Shown here: piece after piece, positions 6,933 through 11,420 of the stretch
Layout of the letters: every line of letters starts with the position of its first letter
How positions within the stretch are numbered: position 1 is the stretch's first letter
The notes under the pieces: generated by a model
Seen by the model: the letters and a program-made list of their open reading frames with translations, nothing else
Database searches by the model: none
Told to the model about the DNA's origin: nothing
Assembly: GCA_902494585.1 (NCBI GenBank)
Contig: CABUUD010000056.1
Location: 1-11,420, forward strand
DNA length: 11,420 nt
Reading direction: 5' to 3'
Origin: an uncultured Collinsella sp.
Lineage (GTDB): Bacteria; Actinomycetota; Coriobacteriia; Coriobacteriales; Coriobacteriaceae
Translations under genes and position numbers: made by a program

Positions 6933-7469
6933 TTAAGCGATGACAGCAACCTGGTTAAAGTCGAGCTCGACCGGCGTCTCACGGCCAAAGATCATCAGGG
7001 TGACCTTCAGCTTGCCTGCCTCGGTGTTAACCTCGGAGACCTTGCCATCAAAGTCGGTAAGCGGGCCATCGGTGACACGGACGGACGTGCCGACCTCAAT
7101 ATCAACCGAGGTGCGCTTGGGCGAATCGCCCTTACCGGGACGACGAGTCATCTTATTGTACTCGTCGCGGGAAAGCGGAGCGGGCTTGCCATTGCCGCCC
7201 AGGAAACCGGTGACACCGGGCGTGTTGCGAACACACGTCCACGCATCGTCATCCATCTCCATGCGAACCAGGACATAACCCGGGAAAATCTTGGAATCCT
7301 TGGTCTCGCGCTTGCCACCCTCTTTGATCTCGGTGACGCGCTCCATAGGAATCTCGATATCAAAGATACGGTCCTGCATGCCCATGGTCTCGATGCGATG
7401 CTCGAGATCGGACTTAACGCGGTTCTCGTATCCAGAGTAAGTGTGAACGACGTACCAACGCTTAGACAT
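6933..7469 (-). CDS. nusG: Transcription termination/antitermination factor NusG
   Basis: NusG binds RNA polymerase through its NGN domain, affecting pausing, and contacts Rho or ribosomal protein S10 through its KOW domain. The 178-residue product is of standard length. The NGN domain covers about 1-110, from RWYVVHTYSGYE through FPGYVLVRM and NTPGVTGFLG. The KOW domain covers about 124-178 with VRVTDGPLTDFDGKV. The start follows GAGGGG by seven bases, and that site lies inside the end of secE. Only three bases separate the secE stop from this ATG, so the two are translationally coupled. I see no insertion domain of the kind found in some actinobacterial NusG proteins. Confidence 0.97.
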   Translation of the reverse strand: MSKRWYVVHTYSGYENRVKSDLEHRIETMGMQDRIFDIEIPMERVTEIKEGGKRETKDSKIFPGYVLVRMEMDDDAWTCVRNTPGVTGFLGGNGKPAPLSRDEYNKMTRRPGKGDSPKRTSVDIEVGTSVRVTDGPLTDFDGKVSEVNTEAGKLKVTLMIFGRETPVELDFNQVAVIA

Positions 7470-7472
7470 GGT

Positions 7473-7811
7473 TTAGCCCCTCAATCCAGAGAACAGAGCA
7501 AGAGCCTCGCCAAAGCCAGCATCGAGCAGAGCGATGACGACGCCGACGACGATCAGAGAAGCGCAAACGACGACCGAGTAGTTCACGAGCTCCTTCTTAT
7601 CGGGCCACGTGACACGCTTCATCTCGGACTTCACCGAAGCGAAATACTTCTTGGTGCGGGCGAAGAAACCAGGCTTCTCATTCTTCTTGGACTTCGCAGC
7701 CTTCTCGTTCTTCTTGGCAACGGCCTTCTTGGCCTCAACCTTGGAGTTGGCGGCAGCGTTGTTGGCAGGTACCGGCTGCTGAGCCTTCTTCTTGTTCTTC
7801 TTGTTAGCCAT
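7473..7811 (-). CDS. secE: Preprotein translocase subunit SecE
   Basis: SecE clamps SecY in the SecYEG protein-export channel. The 112-residue product is of the single-membrane-helix Gram-positive type. Its conserved core starts near residue 48, with an amphipathic stretch SVKSEMKRVTWPDKKEL (59-75) and one transmembrane helix (about 78-97). Residues 1-47 are an unusually long tail rich in Lys, Ala and Asn that is probably disordered and positively charged. Long basic N-termini are common on actinobacterial SecE. GGAGG lies eight bases before the ATG. Its gene order, before nusG and after tRNA-Trp, is the classic bacterial arrangement. Confidence 0.95.
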   Translation of the reverse strand: MANKKNKKKAQQPVPANNAAANSKVEAKKAVAKKNEKAAKSKKNEKPGFFARTKKYFASVKSEMKRVTWPDKKELVNYSVVVCASLIVVGVVIALLDAGFGEALALFSGLRG

Positions 7812-7850
7812 TTGGGGTACCTCCGCGCAATGCGCTTATACATGAGTAAA

Positions 7851-7878
7851 CCGTAAGCCCCCAATTGGGAGCTTACGG
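7851..7878 (-). terminator. Hairpin between tRNA-Trp and secE (attenuator or processing site)
   Basis: CCGTAAGC (7851-7858) pairs with GCTTACGG (7871-7878). After one mismatch, CCC/GGG extends the stem to an AATT loop. In the transcript it lies 9 bases past the tRNA-Trp 3' end, and the short run GTTTACTC follows. It could be a partial terminator that gives more tRNA than mRNA, or a processing hairpin. A tight 11-base palindrome, GCGCAATGCGC, lies just before the secE ribosome-binding site at 7825-7835. Confidence 0.55.
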
Positions 7879-7887
7879 AATAATGAC

Positions 7888-7963
7888 TGGCACGCCAGGA
7901 AGGACTCGAACCCTCAACACTCGGTTTTGGAGACCGATGCTCTACCAATTGAACTACTGGCGT
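7888..7963 (-). tRNA. tRNA-Trp (CCA)
   Basis: All cloverleaf parts are present. The acceptor stem is ACGCCAG/CTGGCGT, the D stem GTTC/GAGC, and the anticodon stem TCGGT/ACCGA around loop CTCCAAA with anticodon CCA at 7928-7930. The T stem is GAGGG/CCTTC with TTCGAGT. The discriminator is G, and the 3' CCA is encoded. It is 76 bases long. It lies between rpmG (13 bases away) and secE, and is transcribed with them. Confidence 0.97.
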
Positions 7964-7976
7964 ATGTGACTAGAGA

Positions 7977-8126
7977 CTAGCGAGTCTCTTTGTGCAGCGT
8001 GTGGTGACGGCACCAGGGGCAATACTTCTTGATCTCCATACGATCAGGCATGTTCGACTTGTTCTTGGTGGTCGTATAGTTGCGGCGCTTGCACTCAGTG
8101 CACGCAAGAGTAACTAGAGTACGCAT
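7977..8126 (-). CDS. rpmG: 50S ribosomal protein L33 (zinc-ribbon form)
   Basis: This 49-residue protein starts MRTLVTLACTEC and ends in HKETR. The two Cys pairs CTEC (9-12) and CPWC (36-39) form the zinc ribbon of the Cys-containing L33 type, as opposed to the zinc-free paralogue that many bacteria make under zinc limitation. KRRNYTTTKNK is the expected family stretch after the first pair. The ATG at 8124-8126 is preceded by AAAGG about 11 bases upstream and by a nearer AGGA only three bases away, so the ribosome-binding site is not ideal. It is the first gene after the promoter at 8172-8211 and precedes tRNA-Trp. Confidence 0.95.
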   Translation of the reverse strand: MRTLVTLACTECKRRNYTTTKNKSNMPDRMEIKKYCPWCRHHTLHKETR

Positions 8127-8171
8127 TTATCCTGAACCTTTCATTTCCGCCCCGTACGGGCACGAGTTGGT

Positions 8172-8211
8172 ACTTTATCAGCTCTACGTAAGTGCTGTCA
8201 ATGAAAACCTC
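8172..8211 (-). promoter_or_regulatory. Promoter of the rpmG-tRNA-Trp-secE-nusG-rplK-rplA unit
   Basis: On the minus strand a perfect -35 TTGACA (8196-8201) is followed after 18 bases by TAAAGT (8172-8177). The 18 bases from 8194 to 8211 read GAGGTTTTCATTGACAGC, which matches the tRNA-tuf promoter at all but one position. The rpmG start codon lies about 45 bases downstream of the -10 element. This is the only strong promoter seen for the unit. Confidence 0.85.
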
Positions 8212-8223
8212 GAATCAATTGGT

Positions 8224-8309
8224 TCTCGCTGGATCCATTCATATTTGGAACACATCAATGAAGCCAGCGAGATCTAATCGATCCCTCACGCTCGGCTTAA
8301 GAGCGAGCG
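8224..8309 (-). other. Gap between tuf terminator and rpmG promoter: two hairpins, no gene
   Basis: TCTCGCTGG (8224-8232) pairs with CCAGCGAGA (8264-8272), and an inner CATT/AATG pairing follows a 3x3 internal loop. A second hairpin, CGCTCG/CGAGCG, lies at 8289-8294 and 8304-8309. Both sit upstream of the rpmG promoter and beyond the tuf terminator. They could form only in read-through RNA or act as DNA elements. No convincing reading frame is seen. Confidence 0.4.
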
Positions 8310-8345
8310 AAGCGCAATCGGCAGGGAACAAGCCCCGCGTAGAAA

Positions 8346-8376
8346 AGAACCCGGCACCCTATAAGTGCCGGGTTCT
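8346..8376 (-). terminator. Terminator of the tRNA-tuf unit
   Basis: AGAACCCGGCAC (8346-8357) pairs perfectly with GTGCCGGGTTCT (8365-8376) around a seven-base loop. On the minus strand the stem ends in TTCT followed by TTTCT. It begins 28 bases past the tuf stop. Confidence 0.88.
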
Positions 8377-8403
8377 CTAAGTCAGCTATATCAAAGAGCT
8401 AAT

Positions 8404-9594
8404 TTACTCAATGATCGTGGAGACGATGCCCGAACCGACGGTGTGGCCACCCTCGCGGATAGCGAAGCGCAGGCCCTCCTCCATGGCGATCGGGTGAATG
8501 AGGTCGCCCTCGATGGTGATGTGGTCACCAGGCATAGCCATCTCGGTGCCCTCGGGCAGCTTGACCGTACCGGTAACGTCGGTGGTACGGAAGTAGAACT
8601 GAGGACGATAACCATCGAAGAACGGGGTGTGACGGCCGCCCTCCTCCTTGGTCAGAACGTAAATCTCACCGGTGAACTTGGTGTGCGGGGTAACCGAACC
8701 GGGCTTGCAGAGAACCTGGCCGCGCTCGATGTCCTCACGCTTGATGCCGCGGAGCAGCAGACCGACGTTGTCGCCAGCCTCGCAGAAGTCCATGGACTTA
8801 CGGAACATCTCGATACCGGTAACGACGGTGTTCTGGGTATCCTTGATGCCGACGATCTCGACGGGCTCGTTGAGCTTGAGCTCACCGCGCTCGACACGGC
8901 CGGTAGCAACGGTACCACGGCCGGAGATGGTCATAACGTCCTCAACGGCCATCAGGAACGGGAGGTCGTTGTTACGAGCAGGCGTCGGGATGTACTCGTC
9001 GACGGCCTTCATGAGCTCGCGAATGGCGTCCATCCACTTGGCGTCGCCCTCGAGAGCGCCCAGAGCGGAACCACGGATGACGGGGATGTCGTCGCCGGGG
9101 AAATCGTACTCGGAGAGGAGCTCACGGGTCTCCATCTCGACGAGGTCGATGAGCTCGTCATCGTCGACCATGTCGCACTTGTTCAGGAAGACGACGATGT
9201 AGGGAACGCCGACCTGACGGGCGAGCAGGATGTGCTCGCGAGTCTGAGCCATGGGGCCGTCGGTAGCGGCGATGACCAGGATAGCGCCGTCCATCTGAGC
9301 AGCACCGGAGATCATGTTCTTGACGTAGTCAGCGTGGCCCGGGCAGTCAACGTGAGCGTAGTGACGGGCAGCAGTCTCGTACTCAACGTGGGAGACGGAG
9401 ATCGTAATGCCGCGCTCGCGCTCCTCGGGAGCCTTGTCGATGTTCTCGAACGCAGTGAAGTCAGCCTTGCAGCCCTCGGTCTCAGAGAGAACCTTGGTGA
9501 TGGCGGCGGTCAGCGTGGTCTTGCCGTGGTCGACGTGACCAATGGTGCCGATGTTAACATGCGGCTTAGTGCGCTCAAACTTCTCTTTGGCCAT
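8404..9594 (-). CDS. tuf: Elongation factor Tu
   Basis: EF-Tu is the GTPase that carries aminoacyl-tRNA to the ribosomal A site. The 396-residue product has all the G motifs: GHVDHGKT (19-26), the switch I RGITI (62-66), DCPGHAD (84-90), NKCD (139-142) and SAL (177-179). Domains 2 and 3 follow without gaps and end in GGHTVGSGIVSTIIE. AGGAGG lies five bases before the ATG. The gene is not next to fusA or rpsL but behind three tRNA genes, the arrangement known for tufB in E. coli. It is expected to be translated at very high level, driven by the promoter at 10001-10040. Confidence 0.99.
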   Translation of the reverse strand: MAKEKFERTKPHVNIGTIGHVDHGKTTLTAAITKVLSETEGCKADFTAFENIDKAPEERERGITISVSHVEYETAARHYAHVDCPGHADYVKNMISGAAQMDGAILVIAATDGPMAQTREHILLARQVGVPYIVVFLNKCDMVDDDELIDLVEMETRELLSEYDFPGDDIPVIRGSALGALEGDAKWMDAIRELMKAVDEYIPTPARNNDLPFLMAVEDVMTISGRGTVATGRVERGELKLNEPVEIVGIKDTQNTVVTGIEMFRKSMDFCEAGDNVGLLLRGIKREDIERGQVLCKPGSVTPHTKFTGEIYVLTKEEGGRHTPFFDGYRPQFYFRTTDVTGTVKLPEGTEMAMPGDHITIEGDLIHPIAMEEGLRFAIREGGHTVGSGIVSTIIE

Positions 9595-9616
9595 AAAGCC
9601 CTCCTCTTAACAGGTC

Positions 9617-9679
9617 GTCCCCGGACGGGACTTTGCCTTTATACCATAGTGGCCTCTCAACATACTATTGAGAAGCCAC
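9617..9679 (-). other. Structured leader between tRNA-Met and tuf
   Basis: The first hairpin pairs GTGGC-TCTCAA arms (9649-9660 with 9668-9679, one C/A mismatch) around the loop CATACTA. The second is GTCCC/GGGAC (9617-9621 with 9627-9631) with a five-base loop. Neither has a U-run. They probably shape the tuf 5' end left after tRNA processing. A TATAAA on the minus strand lies between them but has no -35 at proper distance, so I do not call a separate promoter. Confidence 0.5.
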
Positions 9680-9690
9680 CGTGTTACCTA

Positions 9691-9767
9691 TGGTAGCGGT
9701 GACTGGATTCGAACCAGTGACGCCACGGGTATGAACCGTGTGCTCTAACCAACTGAGCTACACCGCC
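9691..9767 (-). tRNA. tRNA-Met (CAT), probably elongator
   Basis: The acceptor stem is GGCGGTG/CACCGCT with a first G-U pair. The anticodon stem is CACGG/CCGTG around TTCATAC, with anticodon CAT at 9731-9733. The T arm is ACTGG TTCGAAT CCAGT, and the 3' end is A plus an encoded CCA. The paired first base argues against an initiator tRNA. A CAT anticodon can also belong to tRNA-Ile2, but the overall sequence is more like elongator Met. Confidence 0.95.
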
Positions 9768-9770
9768 GGA

Positions 9771-9846
9771 TGGAGCCTGCAACCAGACTTGAACTGGTGA
9801 CCTCTTCGTTACCAACGAAGTGCTCTACCGACTGAGCTATACAGGC
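9771..9846 (-). tRNA. tRNA-Thr (GGT)
   Basis: The acceptor stem is GCCTGTA/TGCAGGC. The anticodon stem is CTTCG/CGAAG around TTGGTAA, with anticodon GGT at 9811-9813. The T arm is ACCAG TTCAAGT CTGGT. The 3' CCA is encoded, and the gene is 76 bases long. Three bases separate it from tRNA-Met and ten from tRNA-Tyr. Confidence 0.97.
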
Positions 9847-9856
9847 ACTTGACGGG

Positions 9857-9938
9857 TGGGAGCTATAGGATTCGAACCTATGTAGGCAGAGCCAACGGGT
9901 TTACAGCCCGTCCCCATTAACCACTCGGGCAAACTCCC
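9857..9938 (-). tRNA. tRNA-Tyr (GTA), CCA not encoded
   Basis: The acceptor stem is GGGAGTT/AGCTCCC. The anticodon stem is ACGGG/CCCGT around CTGTAAA, with anticodon GTA at 9902-9904. It has a long class II variable arm and a T arm ATAGG TTCGAAT CCTAT. The discriminator A is followed by CCC in the genome rather than CCA, unlike the other three tRNA genes here, so the end must be completed by CCA-adding enzyme. It is the first gene of the tRNA-tuf unit. Confidence 0.96.
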
Positions 9939-10000
9939 AATCGTTCAAGTATCCGCAGGTTCTTTGGTCTTTTGGACCGCCGCCCCCGCGAACGAAAAAG

Positions 10001-10040
10001 ATAATACGATGCAACCTTGGGAGCTGTCAACGAAAACCTC
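10001..10040 (-). promoter_or_regulatory. Strong promoter of the tRNA-Tyr/Thr/Met-tuf unit
   Basis: On the minus strand a perfect TTGACA (10025-10030) is followed after 18 bases by TATTAT (10001-10006), five of six to consensus. The box at 10023-10040 reads GAGGTTTTCGTTGACAGC, nearly identical to that of the rpmG promoter. Transcription should start near 9994, about 55 bases before tRNA-Tyr. A 7-bp inverted repeat, TAGATAC/GTATCTA (10041-10047 with 10060-10066), abuts the box upstream. Confidence 0.9.
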
Positions 10041-10066
10041 TAGATACACGGTGCCGGGCGTATCTA

Positions 10067-10244
10067 TATGCCTTTGACCTGCAGTTTTGTTGAGTTTAGA
10101 TATGAAGGACGGTGGATTTGGCTGCACTGGTGACATTTCCCAAGGGAACACTTTGGCACGGTAGAGTACGCCTACAGCATCGACCTTCGATAACGACCTT
10201 CTTGCACTATTACATAGGTCGCGATCGGACTTTTCCGGCACGAA
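10067..10244. other. Intergenic stretch without a supported gene
   Basis: This lies between the upstream side of the tRNA-tuf promoter and the GAGCGTGGAT repeats. A 98-codon minus-strand frame (9945-10241) crosses the stretch and runs through the promoter. It has no recognisable domain and no clear ribosome-binding site, so I leave it uncalled. No other structure stands out. Confidence 0.5.
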
Positions 10245-10337
10245 CGAGCGTGGATTTTCTCCCGTTTGAAATCGAGCGTGGATAATCTCCCTCTTTTAGC
10301 ACGGCTTCGAACCCAAAGTGGCAGATTATCCACGCTC
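10245..10337. repeat. Three-copy GAGCGTGGAT repeat with a 15-bp inverted pair
   Basis: Two direct copies fit the pattern CGAGCGTGGATNNTCTCCC at 10245-10263 and 10273-10291, 28 bases apart and with two differences. A third copy is inverted at 10323-10337. GAGCGTGGATAATCT (10274-10288) and AGATTATCCACGCTC (10323-10337) are perfect complements around 34 bases. The layout resembles REP/BIME-type dispersed palindromes. It also lies just past the stop of the minus-strand regulator gene, where it could slow or end transcription, although no U-run is present. Confidence 0.65.
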
Positions 10338-10369
10338 ATTCACTAGGCGGGAGAACTATAGAGCCGCTA

Positions 10370-11203
10370 CTACTCGGGCCAGACCAAAGTAGACCCATAG
10401 AGCGGCTCCCCCTTGGTGCAAGGGTAGCGACTCAAGTAACACGACGATAGCAAGTCGAAGAAATAGGTCATGGCGTATTTCGAATAAACGCCGAGTCGGT
10501 CAATTCCGTTTCCCGCATTTCCAAGACGATATACACGGTCAAAAGACCTCGATTTGTCATCGTTGCTAAACGCAGTAATTAGAATCTTCCTCCCCGAACG
10601 GCAATCAAGATACTCACGCGCCTGTGACGCAAATAGCCCGGAGACCGATACGAGAATTATCAATGACTGCGAAGCATCTCCCATGTTTTTCAATTCCGCG
10701 ACGTTAGCCCCAGCAACTATGCGAACTATCTTGCCCGCATAAAACATTTCCTGCTGAAATCGTACGAGATTGGCGCTCACATTATTGGTGCACCAGATTT
10801 CAACGTTATTATGGCCATCAATTTCGTCGGCAAGGTGCTTAATAGCGATATCGGACACGCCGCTTTCAACCTCAGCGAACATCTCGATCATGCGAACGTC
10901 GAGTTCTGCCCTGTACTCCTCGTAGCCAAATTCCTCCTCTCGATGGCTTAAGTCGCTTGGAAAGACTGATTGAGTAAATGATTCTTTCAAATCGCTAAGA
11001 GACTGGTAGCCCAAACGATTGCAGAAACGACGAACAGCGGAACGGGTCACGAATGCATCGCGGGTTATTGCGGCAACATTGATTTCGCTCGAACGCCTAA
11101 TGTGAGCGATGAGATATCGAGCGATGGCGGCATCGTTTGACCCAAACTCGCTGTTGATGATGGAGCTAATGCGATTGAGCACATCGAAGTCATTGCTATT
11201 CAC
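10370..11203 (-). CDS. RpiR/MurR-family transcriptional regulator (HTH plus SIS domain)
   Basis: This is a sugar-phosphate or amino-sugar responsive regulator of the RpiR/MurR type, with an N-terminal helix-turn-helix and a C-terminal SIS domain. In the chosen 277-residue form, the HTH part covers about 10-80 and includes VTRSAVRRFCNRLGYQSLSDLK (written here as its start VTRSAVRRF and end GYQSLSDLK). The SIS fold covers about 130-232 with VEIWCTNNVSANL and LIILVSVSG. The chosen start is the GTG at 11201-11203, with AGAGGA five bases upstream. An upstream in-frame ATG at 11242 gives 290 residues but has no ribosome-binding site. The gene is visibly more AT-rich than the ribosomal block, which may mean acquisition or simply low expression. 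Its target genes are not in the window, so the ligand cannot be named. An 8-bp inverted repeat (GAGCCGCT, 10361-10368, with AGCGGCTC, 10401-10408) spans its stop. Confidence 0.88.
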   Translation of the reverse strand: MNSNDFDVLNRISSIINSEFGSNDAAIARYLIAHIRRSSEINVAAITRDAFVTRSAVRRFCNRLGYQSLSDLKESFTQSVFPSDLSHREEEFGYEEYRAELDVRMIEMFAEVESGVSDIAIKHLADEIDGHNNVEIWCTNNVSANLVRFQQEMFYAGKIVRIVAGANVAELKNMGDASQSLIILVSVSGLFASQAREYLDCRSGRKILITAFSNDDKSRSFDRVYRLGNAGNGIDRLGVYSKYAMTYFFDLLSSCYLSRYPCTKGEPLYGSTLVWPE

Positions 11204-11245
11204 GTGATTCCTCTTTCCGCTCTCCTCGAAATCATAGTTCATTTA

Positions 11246-11283
11246 TTGAATCAAACAGCTTTGGTCGTTCTCCTATGATTCAA
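11246..11283. promoter_or_regulatory. Inverted repeat upstream of the RpiR-type gene, candidate operator
   Basis: TTGAATCA (11246-11253) and TGATTCAA (11276-11283) are perfect complements 22 bases apart. They lie 43-80 bases upstream of the regulator's GTG start. A plus-strand TTGACG (11289-11294) followed after 19 bases by AATAAT (11314-11319) could be a divergent promoter for a gene beyond the right edge. RpiR-type regulators often bind such repeats next to their own gene. No binding evidence exists here. Confidence 0.35.
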
Positions 11284-11318
11284 ATCAGTTGACGTCATCT
11301 TTGTTAGCGTCGGAATAA

Positions 11319-11375
11319 TTTAGCCAAATATAGTCGGCCGAGATTGACCAATCCCGGCCGACCCATTTTAGCCAA
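11319..11375. repeat. Hairpin flanked by direct repeats near the right edge
   Basis: GTCGGCCG (11333-11340) pairs with CGGCCGAC (11355-11362). After one A/C mismatch, GATT/AATC extends the stem to the loop GACC. TTTAGCCAA occurs on each side, at 11319-11327 and 11367-11375. It could be a terminator for a gene entering from the right on the minus strand, a leader hairpin, or a small inserted palindromic element. The remaining bases to 11420 show nothing I can call. Confidence 0.45.
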
Positions 11376-11420
11376 CACGCCCGCATCTATGACTTTCCTA
11401 TCGCATTCCTACATCCCCTC

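Noticed and set aside
5751..7856. 701-codon open frame on the plus strand
   Set aside because: It is antisense to rplA, rplK, nusG and secE and follows from their strong codon bias. It has low-complexity Leu/Gly/Asp composition and crosses their intergenic gaps without domain signatures.
9632..9648. Separate tuf promoter using TATAAA in the tuf leader
   Set aside because: No -35 element at a workable distance, and the segment lies between two leader hairpins in a tRNA-tuf transcript.
8365..9696. 443-codon open frame on the plus strand
   Set aside because: It is antisense to tuf over nearly its whole length, a common shadow of highly biased tuf codons.
9945..10241. 98-codon minus-strand frame upstream of tRNA-Tyr
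   Set aside because: The near-consensus tRNA-tuf promoter lies inside it, it shows no domain, and it has no convincing ribosome-binding site.
10245..10337. CRISPR-like array
   Set aside because: There are only three short copies, one inverted, with unequal spacing and no cas genes nearby. An REP-like palindrome fits better.

Overview
This window most likely comes from a human-gut Coriobacteriia genome, with Collinsella as the best guess. The basis is the high-GC coding sequence, a LAxTG-type sorting signal, Gram-positive style Shine-Dalgarno sites, zinc-ribbon L33, and a conserved tRNA-tuf / rpmG-tRNA-Trp-secE-nusG-rplK-rplA block. The genus is inferred and no search was run.

Left part, plus strand (1-5470). 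The window opens in a 5'-nucleotidase-type surface protein. It has a complete substrate-binding domain and a LAATG wall anchor, but its metallophosphatase domain begins only at the GNHD motif, and the preceding ~120 bases do not look like the family. After a strong terminator comes a small MscS-type channel. Next is a translationally coupled pair: a large cytosolic protein joining a ParB-like segment to a BMP/PnrA-like ligand-binding fold, and a metallophosphoesterase that overlaps it by 4 bases. The channel gene and the phosphoesterase gene each end in the same family of long hairpin, starting on the stop codon and built around an AAAGGGG...CCTTT core.

Middle part, minus strand (5484-10040). 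Two transcription units for the translation and export machinery run toward the left. The upstream one has a near-consensus promoter at 10001-10040, then tRNA-Tyr, tRNA-Thr, tRNA-Met and tuf, and ends at a hairpin at 8346-8376. The second has a promoter at 8172-8211, then rpmG, tRNA-Trp, secE, nusG, rplK and rplA, and ends at a hairpin at 5484-5522. The two promoters share an 18-base box with one mismatch, covering the -35 hexamer and the sequence just upstream, and both have 18-base spacers. The rplK-rplA gap holds an RNA fold that imitates the L1-binding site of 23S rRNA and abuts the rplA ribosome-binding site, so L1 probably represses its own translation.

Right part (10041-11420). About 330 bases without a convincing gene contain three copies of a GAGCGTGGAT repeat, two direct and one inverted. 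Then comes a more AT-rich minus-strand gene for an RpiR/MurR-type regulator, whose best start is a GTG with a ribosome-binding site. The last ~200 bases hold an inverted repeat that could be its operator and a hairpin flanked by direct repeats, but no gene.

The least explained parts are the ParB-like/BMP plus phosphoesterase pair, the broken start of the nucleotidase gene, and the intergenic repeat families.
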